A DNA stretch of 64,000 nt from Rickettsiales bacterium (GTDB taxonomy: Bacteria; Pseudomonadota; Alphaproteobacteria; Rickettsiales; UBA998): contig JAMWZD010000002.1 of assembly GCA_024304995.1 (NCBI GenBank), forward strand, positions 124,001 through 188,000. The letters run 5' to 3'. Below the pieces are notes generated by a model. That model was not told where the DNA came from. It made no database searches and was given only the letters and a program-made list of their open reading frames with translations. This document shows, piece after piece, positions 8,288 to 16,721 of the stretch. A program made the position numbers and the translations under genes. Within the stretch, counting starts at the first letter, position 1; each line of letters begins with the position of its first letter.

Positions 8288-8743
8288 TTACGGCGTGACC
8301 AGAGTGGGGTATGTCGTATCTGCCTGTAGAATAAACTGATCTTTCTGCGCTTCCCATGTTTTATGCACGGAAGGGTCATAATTCAGATATAGTTTGTCTT
8401 TGTAAATAGTGTAGACTTCAGGATCGCCCTTCACCAGATCTTTCTTCGCTGCCACAGCCCATGCGCAATATCCACCATATTGAGGGGCATATTTCGTTGG
8501 TTCTTCCTTGAATTTGTCCAGATTTTCCTGAGAGGTGAAATGCCAGTTTGCGCCGCGCCATTCGGTGGTAAATTCTTCAGTTCCTTTCAGAGGTGTATCT
8601 TCTGTAAAATAGGATACGGTGTCATATCCTCCCACTGCTTTTTTGCTGAATAAGCCAGTATAGATCGGGTCTGCTGCGTGAGATGCGTTGCATACAAACA
8701 TAAAGGCGCACAGCAACATCAGTGATTTTAAAATAGATTTCAT
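8288..8743 (-). CDS. Exported YHS-domain protein
   Basis: A 151-residue protein with a signal peptide (residues 1-23, cut after SHA). The YHS-type core reads AVGGYDTVSYF, then WHFTSQENLDKFKEEPTKYAPQYGGYCAWAV. YHS domains are thought to bind metal; here the single cysteine in GGYCAWA and nearby His/Tyr residues are the likely centre. It is probably periplasmic. It lies 48 bases downstream of the NRPS stop on the same strand with a good Shine-Dalgarno (AAGGAGG) of its own. Confidence 0.8.
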   Translation of the reverse strand: MKSILKSLMLLCAFMFVCNASHAADPIYTGLFSKKAVGGYDTVSYFTEDTPLKGTEEFTTEWRGANWHFTSQENLDKFKEEPTKYAPQYGGYCAWAVAAKKDLVKGDPEVYTIYKDKLYLNYDPSVHKTWEAQKDQFILQADTTYPTLVTP

Positions 8744-8791
8744 TACGTCCCTCCTTAAGGAAATTGATTTTACTTTAGCGCCATAATTTCT

Positions 8792-11700
8792 TTAGGCAAG
8801 TGCATTTAATTCTTTTTCTATATTTTCTGTAATAATTGACATATTGCTTTCTTCAATAATATCAGTGCTATAACTACAATAAATATGTAGTTTTTTCTGA
8901 ATAATGGCAGCCTCAAAATATAGCGCGTAACATAAGTGATTGTCAGGATGGGAAGAACATATTCCTTCTGGCGGAGGCACAGGGGTTATTGATAATACTT
9001 CGGGAAGCAATGCATCCAGCTGGCTGATATAATTAAAGAAAATATTCGGGGTTTCATGTTTTTGAAACTCAGAGATTGCACGCTGAAACCGTAAATACTG
9101 GTATATATCATTATGTTCAGGAACGGCGTTGCGCATGGTCTGAAATTCAGTTGCATTTTCTTGCAATGATCTATCGTGTTTATAATTCGCAGCCACAGGG
9201 AAAACACTGTTCATCCATCCAACACTACGCGTATTGTCTATGCCAGCACGTTCCTGCCGACCGTGACCGCATAGATTGATGAGGAGTGTGTTCTGCTGCG
9301 TATGCGAAGATAGGGTTTTGATGATGGCGGCAAGTGCTACATCCTGAATCGTGCTGTTTTTTTGCGTCAGAAGCTGAGCAGTGAGCGCTTCATTGATGAC
9401 TATGCCTGCACGTTTAGAGGTTTTTTCCAGTGCTGTTCTGTTTTTAATAATAGACAGCTCATTCTTCTGCTCGAAATTCTTATTGTTCCAATAGGACACC
9501 ACCTTTTGATATGCGTCGTCCTTATGTGATAACGCATCATAAAAATGGCTGACATCTGCGATCGATGAAGTTTTGTTCTGCAACGGGAAGGGGATATTAT
9601 GTCTAACGGCTTCATAAAAAGTGAGGAAGTCTTCAAATAATATGCGTGCAGACATCATATCCAGCAGCAGATGATGGGCAATGATGGCTAGCACGCCCGC
9701 ATTTTCCCCCGTCCTGAAATAGCAAAGGCGGCACAGAGGCGCGTCACCAAGCTGCATGGCTGCATGATGCTGGTTGATAGTATCACAGACAACATCCTGC
9801 TGTGCATCAGCAGATAAATGGTGTATATCATAGCAGAACAGATAGTCTTTCTCGGGCAGAGTATCAGCAATATGTTGTTCCCATTCTTTGGTGTCGCCCA
9901 GCTTAAAAGAAGCGCGCATCCCGTCATGCTGCAGCAACACAGTGTCAAAGGCAGCTTTAAGATGCGCTTCTTCGGCATGGTGATCCACATTAAAGTGAAA
10001 ATGATGGTTCCAGTGATGCGGATGTGTAAAACCATCAACAAAGAATTTGTGCTGACGCGGCAAAAGAGGATATATGCCAGATAATCTATCCTGTGAAACA
10101 ACAACATGCTGTGTCTTTTCGCTTTCAGCATTTTCTGCAAGGGCTGCAATGCTGGTGTGATGAAACATAGAGCTGGTGCTGAAATATAATCCGTCTTTTT
10201 CCGCTTCACAGGCGCATTGAATGGCAAGCAGTGAATCTCCCCCAAGTTCAAAGAAATTATCATGTCGGCTGATGCGTTCTTGCGGAATATGCAAAATACG
10301 TGACCAGATATGGCTAAGCGCTATCTCACGTTCATTGTTCGGAGCTTCAAACGGGCGTTTGCTGGAAGGCAATTCTGGGGCGGGAAGGGCGCGACGGTTG
10401 ATTTTGCTGCTGCTCATGCGCGGAATGGCATCAACTGGAACATAAAATTGCGGTATCATATAGTCTGGCAGATGGGCTTTCAGATGCGTCTGCAATCTGT
10501 CTATATCTACAGATGATTCGCTGCAATAATATAATACCAGCCGAGCATGTGACGATGCATCATGACGATAATCAATCACCGCGGCATCTGTTATCCTATC
10601 CATCTGTTTTGCAACGGCTGCAATTTCCCCTAGTTCAATGCGATAGCCCCGAATTTTGACCTGCGCATCAATTCTGCCAAAATAGTCTATTTCACCAGAC
10701 GCATTTCTGCGCACCAGATCACCTGTTTTATAAAGCTGTTTTGAAGCATCCTGTGGATGGGGGATAAATGCTCTGGTGGATAATGGCTGATTGTTCCAAT
10801 ACCCGTCTGCAATGCCAGCGCCACTAATGCATAATTCACCAATAATCCCGTTGGATACAGGCTGGTTATATTGGTTGATGACTGTCAATTCCGTATGGGC
10901 AATCGCGCGTCCTATAGGCACGGTGTCGTAAATTTTTTCTTTGCACTGATATGCGCAGGCATAGATAGTCGCTTCGGTAGGACCGTAAATGTTCCATAAT
11001 GTGCCGCTGCATTGCTGATAATATTGCGAAACGACAGACGCGGGCAGTGCTTCGCCTGCGCTGAGCATATATTTGAGCGATGTGAGTGGTGTGTATTTGT
11101 TCAATGCCAGCAAGCTGCCCAGCAAAGAAGGAACCATGCAACATGCGCTTACCCGAGTGTTGCGGATGCGTTCAAGCAAATAGCCTGCATCTTTATATGT
11201 GTCTGCATCCGTAAGCACCAAAGCTGCACCGCTGGTAAGCGTCCAGAAAATTTCGGCTACTGACACATCAAAGGTAATATCTGTGTTTTGCAGGGTGCGG
11301 TCTGATGTGTTCAACGGAAATTGATGGTGCATCCAGTCCAGTCGCGCAATCAGATGTTTATGCTGAATCGCCACGCCCTTTGGCACACCTGTTGAACCTG
11401 AGGTGAAAATAATATAGGCGAGATCTTCCCCCGTAATCACGCAATCTGGTGCGTCAGCGGGTTGATCATCAAATAACACCTCGCTAAGATTAACGGTCTG
11501 ACATTGACCCTCTGTTGATATAGCACTTTGTGTGAGTATCAGCCTGCATTCTGCCTGACGAATAATGTTGTTAATGCGTGCCTGCGGATAGTCTGTAGAG
11601 CAGGGTACGTAAGCTGCGCCAATTTTCAGACATGCCAGAAGAGTCTGAAGTTGCATAGCGCCGCGGGGCAGGTGAATGGCAAGCCTATCCCCTGTCTTAA

Positions 11701-13240
11701 CATTTTTTGAGAGTAAATAATGCGCTAATCTATTAGCGTTTTGATGCAGTTGTAAATACGTAATCTCACATTCACCGATTAAAGCAGTTTTATCTGCATA
11801 AAGATGTGCTGCTATCTCCAGCCAGCGGGTCAGAGTGTCTGGACGGTGTGAAAGGTCTGGTGCATGGTGGGAAATTGCAGGCACGTCGCAAAGTGTCAAT
11901 TCACTGATGCGTATATCTGAGTTTTCTACCACTTGCTTAAAAATGCGCTGCGTGTAGTCTATCATGCGTTGAATTTCTGATACTTCAAAAAGGGATTCGC
12001 GATATTCAAACCACAGTCCGATGCGTCCATCGTCTAAAATTTCATAAGATAGTGACAAATCATCATTCACATCATTATAGGTGACTTCTAATGGTTCGGA
12101 CACCATACCATCCAGATTCAGATTGACCAGTCGTGAGACGGTTTGCGCCATAGAAATGTTGAATACGCGCCCATCAAATTCGGAATTTGTTTTGCGAATT
12201 TGTCGGACAATATCCAGTGCAGGGAAATGCTGATATTGTTTGTCTGCTTTGCGACCACTGGCAATGCGCTCAATCAATTCTGCAAATGTAGGGTTTCCAG
12301 AAGAATCAATCCTCAAAGGGATGATGTTCACGAAAAAGCCAAAGAACGTTTTATAGCCTGCAGGGCGGATATTGACGGGATAGCCAATCGTCATATCGTC
12401 CTGTCGGTACAGGCGATTTATCAACGTTGCAAATGCGGCATTCAGCACACTGAAAAAAGTGGTGCGGTTCTGGCGAGAGAGGTGTTTAAGTCTGGTTGAA
12501 AGTTCAGCATCTAAGTCAAAATAAACGCGCTTTCCTTTTTTGCTTGCCAGCGCGTTTCTTGAAGCAGGGTCGAAATCCACCGTATGCTGTGCGCCGTTTA
12601 AGCGTTCTTTCCAGTAAAGTGCTGCTTCCGCAGTTTTTGCTGCATCATGATGCGCATGACGCAAGAAATAATCTTCCCAGCTTTTTTCATTCGCGCCATA
12701 TGCATCTATCAACCCTTGATAGCCTTTATTATACGCAATCGAAGTGGATTCCAGAAAAAGGACGGCAGACACGCCATCAGAAATCATATGCGGCACCATG
12801 CCAATGAAATAATAGGTGTCATGCGTCACTTTCAGTAAGCCTGCATGGACAATCGGGAACACCGTTAAGTCAATCGGTGTGGCAACTTTTCGAGCCAGAA
12901 ATTTTCGTCCATACGCTGCTAATTCTGGTGTTTCGCGCCTGATGTCTGGACTGGAAATATCTTCTTTTTCCAGATGAAACGTAACATCATCACTAATATG
13001 CTGACGCGGCACTCCACTATGTTCTGCAAAATATATTCTTAGTGAGGTGAAGAACCGTACCACATCATGCAGTGCCTGCTCAAACCGCACTTCATCCAGT
13101 TCACCTTTCAGGCGAAGATTTACGCAGGTGTTATATGAGCTGTTATCAGGGTGCATTTTCCATTCCACCCACAAGCCTTCCTGCTGTTTGGTGAGGGGGA
13201 AAGAGGTGTCTGAAAGGAGTTCGTGCTGCGTCATAACCAT
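8792..13240 (-). CDS. Single-module non-ribosomal peptide synthetase (C-A-T-C/E)
   Basis: A 1482-residue NRPS. Domains in order: condensation (about 14-450), adenylation (about 470-955) with IIFTSGSTGVPKG, NIYGPTEATIY, YKTGDLVRR and the SSKINRRALP end motif, carrier protein (about 970-1040) with FFELGGDS (phosphopantetheine Ser1003), and a second condensation-superfamily domain (1053-1482) most like an epimerisation domain (PHHWN, then HHLLLDMMS at 1189-1197). The first HHxxxDG motif is PHMISDG (150-156). There is no thioesterase or reductase, and no MbtH or phosphopantetheinyl transferase gene nearby. My reading of the substrate-pocket residues (D658, V659, A662, C701, L726, A728, I751, I759, Y760) matches no specificity I can recall. 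The start lies 7 bases after the membrane protein gene. Confidence 0.92.
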   Translation of the reverse strand: MVMTQHELLSDTSFPLTKQQEGLWVEWKMHPDNSSYNTCVNLRLKGELDEVRFEQALHDVVRFFTSLRIYFAEHSGVPRQHISDDVTFHLEKEDISSPDIRRETPELAAYGRKFLARKVATPIDLTVFPIVHAGLLKVTHDTYYFIGMVPHMISDGVSAVLFLESTSIAYNKGYQGLIDAYGANEKSWEDYFLRHAHHDAAKTAEAALYWKERLNGAQHTVDFDPASRNALASKKGKRVYFDLDAELSTRLKHLSRQNRTTFFSVLNAAFATLINRLYRQDDMTIGYPVNIRPAGYKTFFGFFVNIIPLRIDSSGNPTFAELIERIASGRKADKQYQHFPALDIVRQIRKTNSEFDGRVFNISMAQTVSRLVNLNLDGMVSEPLEVTYNDVNDDLSLSYEILDDGRIGLWFEYRESLFEVSEIQRMIDYTQRIFKQVVENSDIRISELTLCDVPAISHHAPDLSHRPDTLTRWLEIAAHLYADKTALIGECEITYLQLHQNANRLAHYLLSKNVKTGDRLAIHLPRGAMQLQTLLACLKIGAAYVPCSTDYPQARINNIIRQAECRLILTQSAISTEGQCQTVNLSEVLFDDQPADAPDCVITGEDLAYIIFTSGSTGVPKGVAIQHKHLIARLDWMHHQFPLNTSDRTLQNTDITFDVSVAEIFWTLTSGAALVLTDADTYKDAGYLLERIRNTRVSACCMVPSLLGSLLALNKYTPLTSLKYMLSAGEALPASVVSQYYQQCSGTLWNIYGPTEATIYACAYQCKEKIYDTVPIGRAIAHTELTVINQYNQPVSNGIIGELCISGAGIADGYWNNQPLSTRAFIPHPQDASKQLYKTGDLVRRNASGEIDYFGRIDAQVKIRGYRIELGEIAAVAKQMDRITDAAVIDYRHDASSHARLVLYYCSESSVDIDRLQTHLKAHLPDYMIPQFYVPVDAIPRMSSSKINRRALPAPELPSSKRPFEAPNNEREIALSHIWSRILHIPQERISRHDNFFELGGDSLLAIQCACEAEKDGLYFSTSSMFHHTSIAALAENAESEKTQHVVVSQDRLSGIYPLLPRQHKFFVDGFTHPHHWNHHFHFNVDHHAEEAHLKAAFDTVLLQHDGMRASFKLGDTKEWEQHIADTLPEKDYLFCYDIHHLSADAQQDVVCDTINQHHAAMQLGDAPLCRLCYFRTGENAGVLAIIAHHLLLDMMSARILFEDFLTFYEAVRHNIPFPLQNKTSSIADVSHFYDALSHKDDAYQKVVSYWNNKNFEQKNELSIIKNRTALEKTSKRAGIVINEALTAQLLTQKNSTIQDVALAAIIKTLSSHTQQNTLLINLCGHGRQERAGIDNTRSVGWMNSVFPVAANYKHDRSLQENATEFQTMRNAVPEHNDIYQYLRFQRAISEFQKHETPNIFFNYISQLDALLPEVLSITPVPPPEGICSSHPDNHLCYALYFEAAIIQKKLHIYCSYSTDIIEESNMSIITENIEKELNALA

Positions 13241-13247
13241 AAAATAT

Positions 13248-13628
13248 TTATGGAATTTTTATATCCTGTTTTTTTCGGTAATGCAGCAGATAAATTAATA
13301 AATAGGCGGAACCGATAATGATGCCTGGAGCAATGGTTTGCAAAATATTGGGTGTCCCTGCCACATAATGCAGCAATGTCGGCAGGGTTACCAACAGAAA
13401 AACGCTGCCCAGCCAGCCAATTACCACGCCCTGCTTTGTGCAATGGCGCAGCCGATAGAGCTTTAATGCTACCCACGTAATCGCCAGCGTGAAGGTGAAG
13501 GAGGACGATCCCTGCACGAAGGCCGCCATGACGGAGGCTTCATGGCTATGATCCATATTGGCATAATATGCCCAGCCACCATAGGCAAGACCTGCTACAA
13601 TGGCATTGATGAGAGGGGATTGTATCAT
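13248..13628 (-). CDS. Small four-helix membrane protein
   Basis: A 126-residue integral membrane protein with about four hydrophobic segments and a basic tail (HYRKKQDIKIP). I do not recognise the family. A longer frame reaches 13730, but its first 34 codons run through a palindromic intergenic repeat (13641-13722), so the ATG at 13628 is preferred. It sits between the FAD oxidoreductase and the NRPS, with 7 bases to the NRPS start, which suggests co-expression with the NRPS; a link to product transport is only a guess. Confidence 0.65.
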   Translation of the reverse strand: MIQSPLINAIVAGLAYGGWAYYANMDHSHEASVMAAFVQGSSSFTFTLAITWVALKLYRLRHCTKQGVVIGWLGSVFLLVTLPTLLHYVAGTPNILQTIAPGIIIGSAYLLIYLLHYRKKQDIKIP

Positions 13629-13640
13629 AATATTGTTATT

Positions 13641-13722
13641 GTCATTCTGAACGCATGTGAAGAATCCATCTTTCGGCTTGGTGTTTTCGGCAAGATGGAT
13701 ATTTCGCTGCGCCCAGTATGAC
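13641..13722. repeat. Palindromic intergenic repeat, family 1, copy A
   Basis: Begins GTCATTCTGAA and ends CCAGTATGAC, the imperfect reverse complement. An inner arm pair is GAATCCATCT with AGATGGAT. It belongs to the same family as the copies at 28972, 41456 and 61591. It lies between the FAD oxidoreductase and the small membrane protein and creates a false N-terminal extension of the latter. Confidence 0.75.
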
Positions 13723-13730
13723 AACGGCAC

Positions 13731-15155
13731 TTATCTGCGCCATGCATGAAATTTCTGTAGCAGATTTAATGCCCACTCAGGCGCATGAGCGCGCTTCCAT
13801 TCACCTGCGGCATATTTGTTCGCTTCTGCCATCGTTGGATAAATATGAATTGTGCCCAGAATTTTGTTTAAGCCAATATTATGTTTCATCGCCAGAATAT
13901 ATTCTGCAATTAAATCTCCTGCATGATTTCCAACAATGGTCACACCTAAAATCTTATCCTTGCCAGGTTTAGTCAACACTTTGACAAAGCCATAATCTTC
14001 GCTGTCAGCAATGGCGCGGTCAAGATCGTCAATCCCATACGTTGTCACTTCATATGCCACGCCGTTCTGTTTTGCTTCCTTTTCGTTCAACCCAACACGC
14101 GCAATTTCGGGGCTGGTGAAGGTTGCCCACGGAATCACGCGGTAATCCACTTTGAATTTTTTAAATGGTGAAAACAGTGCATTGACGCAGGCATACCATG
14201 CCTGATGCGCGGCAACATGGGTGAATTGATACGGCCCTGTCACGTCCCCGCAGACATAGATGCTGGGAATATTCGTTTGCAAAAACGGATTCGCTTCAAT
14301 CGTGTTGTTTGGGTTGAGCTTCACGCCAAGTTCTTCCAAACCGAAGCCAGTCACATTCGCGGCGCGTCCCAATGCAATTAACACCTGATCAAATTCTATT
14401 GTCACATCCTGCCCGTTATGAGTGCAGGTGACGCAATTGCCATCAAAATATCTGGCTTCATGATTGCTTAAAATACGAATGCCATCAGCTTCAAATTTTC
14501 TGGTGGCAATCTCAATGGCTTCCCTGTCTTCACGCTGCAAAATATGGTTATTGCGGTCAATAATCGTCACCTCTGAACCAAGTTTAGCGAAAGCTTGCGC
14601 CAGTTCCGAACCAATTGGTCCACCGCCCAACACGACCAGACGTTTTGGCAGTTCCCGCAAATTCCATATCGTATCACTGGTGAGATAGTCCACCGTATCC
14701 AGCCCCTCAATGGCTGGTACGAAAGGGCGTGCGCCTGTGGCAACGATAATTGACCGCGCACTTAGCGTTTTGCCATTCACTTCCACTTCGTGAGCGGATG
14801 TGATGGTCGCATCACCCGTGATGCACTCCACCCCAAGTTTGCTATAGCGCTCCACCGAATCATGTGGCTCAATTTTGCGGATGATATGTTGCACGCGCTC
14901 CATCACTTTGGCGAAGTCCATCTCTACATTGATATGTTCAAAGCCAAGTTCTTCGGCGCGTTTTTCATAGCCTTTGACGCTGGCAGACTTTAACAGGGCT
15001 TTGCTGGGAACGCAGCCTGTATTCAGGCAATCACCGCCCATTTTATGGCGCTCAATCAGTGCGACTTTGGCTTTCACCGCCGCTGCAATATAAGAGGAAA
15101 CCAACCCGCCTGAGCCAGCGCCGATTACGATAATATTATAGTCATATTTAGGCAT
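13731..15155 (-). CDS. FAD-dependent pyridine nucleotide-disulfide oxidoreductase
   Basis: Class I flavoprotein disulfide reductase (474 residues) of the dihydrolipoamide dehydrogenase/mercuric reductase branch. The FAD loop is IGAGSGG (11-17), the redox-active pair is in GGDCLNTGCVPSKALL, the NAD(P)H loop is VVLGGGPIGSELA and the C-terminal active-site His is in HIYPTMAEA. It lacks the N-terminal heavy-metal domain and C-terminal cysteine pair of true mercuric reductases, and no mer genes are nearby, so the substrate is unknown. The ATG at 15155 overlaps the TVP38 gene by 8 bases; a start at 15197 would overlap it by 50. The TVP38 neighbour suggests a membrane-linked redox role. Confidence 0.9.
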   Translation of the reverse strand: MPKYDYNIIVIGAGSGGLVSSYIAAAVKAKVALIERHKMGGDCLNTGCVPSKALLKSASVKGYEKRAEELGFEHINVEMDFAKVMERVQHIIRKIEPHDSVERYSKLGVECITGDATITSAHEVEVNGKTLSARSIIVATGARPFVPAIEGLDTVDYLTSDTIWNLRELPKRLVVLGGGPIGSELAQAFAKLGSEVTIIDRNNHILQREDREAIEIATRKFEADGIRILSNHEARYFDGNCVTCTHNGQDVTIEFDQVLIALGRAANVTGFGLEELGVKLNPNNTIEANPFLQTNIPSIYVCGDVTGPYQFTHVAAHQAWYACVNALFSPFKKFKVDYRVIPWATFTSPEIARVGLNEKEAKQNGVAYEVTTYGIDDLDRAIADSEDYGFVKVLTKPGKDKILGVTIVGNHAGDLIAEYILAMKHNIGLNKILGTIHIYPTMAEANKYAAGEWKRAHAPEWALNLLQKFHAWRR

Positions 15156-15840
15156 TAGCTTTTTTCTTTCGGATAAGGTTAAGTGTTTTCTTAGCAATCA
15201 ATGGAAATAGCCCGAGTGCTACGAAAGAAGCAATAAGGGATGGAGATGCAATATCGCTCAGAGAATTAATCTGCGCCAGTTCTGTTCCCGCATAAACATA
15301 CACTGCAGTGCCTGGCAACATGCCAATCTGGCTTACGATATAAAACACAATAGTGCGGATGGCGAGAACACCCATAACAATATTCACCATGAAAAAGGGA
15401 AACACAGGTGTGAGGCGCATGGCGAATAAATAAAACGCGCCTTCTTTTTCCAATCCTGCATTGATTTTTTCAAGCTGCTTCGCATATTTCGTCTGCACTG
15501 CATCACGCGCGACAAAGCGTGCCATTAAAAATGCTAATGTAGCGCCAATGGAACTGGAAAATGATGCTACGGCAAGCCCACCAGCAAACCCGAATAGCGC
15601 CCCTGCCAGAAGCGTCAGCACTGTGGCGAAGGGAAGGGAAAGTGCAGTAATGGTAATGTAGACCAGCATAAAACCTGCGACTGTCAAAAATGTGTTTTCA
15701 TTATAGAACACTTCCAGATCTGCTTTCTGTGCTTTAATAGCCTCTAAAGTGAGATATTGCTTCACATCAAAATAGAAAAAAGCAGCTATCGCCAGGCATA
15801 ATAACGCTATAAGTGCTACTCGCATCATATTTTTGTTCAT
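15148..15840 (-). CDS. TVP38/TMEM64 family membrane protein
   Basis: A 230-residue integral membrane protein of the VTT (SNARE-associated/DedA-related) superfamily. An N-terminal membrane helix is followed by the conserved region with LAGALFGFAGGLAVASFSSS, ATLAFLMARFVARD and RLTPVFPFFMVNIVMG, where the Arg and Pro residues are typical. Superfamily members act as lipid scramblases or transporters. It sits between DUF547 and the FAD oxidoreductase, an arrangement seen in other bacteria, and overlaps the latter by 8 bases. Confidence 0.87.
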   Translation of the reverse strand: MNKNMMRVALIALLCLAIAAFFYFDVKQYLTLEAIKAQKADLEVFYNENTFLTVAGFMLVYITITALSLPFATVLTLLAGALFGFAGGLAVASFSSSIGATLAFLMARFVARDAVQTKYAKQLEKINAGLEKEGAFYLFAMRLTPVFPFFMVNIVMGVLAIRTIVFYIVSQIGMLPGTAVYVYAGTELAQINSLSDIASPSLIASFVALGLFPLIAKKTLNLIRKKKANA

Positions 15841-15864
15841 AAAATGTCCTTTTAAAATAGAATG

Positions 15865-16605
15865 TTACCAGCTGCCATTCAACGACCAGTCATAATCCAG
15901 ATGACCTGAAATAGTTTTGTTTTTTGTTTCGGGCAGGTGTTTGGCAATAAAGTTTTTTACCCCATCTTCACCACCAAAATCTTCTTCAAACCATTCAAAT
16001 ATTTTTGAAACCTGCATGGTATCGTCGCTGGTGCTTATGCCTTTTTTGTCATTATGCAAAAATACTATTGTCTGTTCCTGTAATTGCCTGTCCAGATTAT
16101 CGGCATGATATGTTTCATTGCGCAAATCGGGGCAGGAAACAGAGGCGCAATTAATTGCCATGTGAATACGTGGATCGCCGAGCGGGCGCAAAATCTCATG
16201 TTCAATCTCATCCAGCGTGTATTTATTGCCGTTGATTTTCCATTTATGGCTTTTCCACACATTTTTAAACGTGCTGCCCAGATTTTTTATAGATTCTTTT
16301 TCGTTATTTTTAATTATCAGATCAATCGTCAGAAGATTATAAGCATTGATCCAGAATGCCAGTTTGTCTTTGCCAGACAAGCTGTCAGGGTTGACTTCTA
16401 TTAATGCCTGCATTGCCTGCATGTGGCGTACATCCTGACTCCATGAACCATAATCGACCAGCGTCATGGGTACGTCACCTTTCAGACCAGCAGTTACATG
16501 CTGTTTGAGCAATGCGTCATAAGGTTCTTTATATGAATGAGTGTCTGCAAGACCAGTATTAGCCATCACCAGTATCATGCAAAAGAATGAAAATAATATG
16601 CGCAT
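15865..16605 (-). CDS. Exported DUF547 domain protein
   Basis: A 246-residue protein with a signal peptide (cut after GLA, about residue 20) and a DUF547 domain: KLAFWINAYNLLTIDLI, then IHMAINCASVSCPDL, the most conserved blocks of the family. The conserved Cys/His/Asn residues hint at an enzyme, but no activity is established for the family as far as I know. The ATG at 16605 is chosen over 16680 because it gives a clean signal peptide. It is the first gene of the minus-strand run leading to the NRPS. Confidence 0.85.
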   Translation of the reverse strand: MRILFSFFCMILVMANTGLADTHSYKEPYDALLKQHVTAGLKGDVPMTLVDYGSWSQDVRHMQAMQALIEVNPDSLSGKDKLAFWINAYNLLTIDLIIKNNEKESIKNLGSTFKNVWKSHKWKINGNKYTLDEIEHEILRPLGDPRIHMAINCASVSCPDLRNETYHADNLDRQLQEQTIVFLHNDKKGISTSDDTMQVSKIFEWFEEDFGGEDGVKNFIAKHLPETKNKTISGHLDYDWSLNGSW

Positions 16606-16721
16606 GATGTTCCTATATATATTAAACCACTTATATTTATTAAAGGATTTTAACAATATAGATGTGCTGTTAATTTGCAAGTCCTATGTCACTATTTAAT
16701 AAAGGTGTTATAATATTGCTT

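Noticed and set aside
8792-13240. Siderophore biosynthesis cluster
   Set aside because: No TonB receptor, MbtH, aryl-acid genes or iron-box sequence is visible around the NRPS.
13731-15155. Mercuric reductase
   Set aside because: The disulfide reductase lacks the N-terminal heavy-metal domain and the C-terminal Cys pair, and no merR, merT or merP is nearby.
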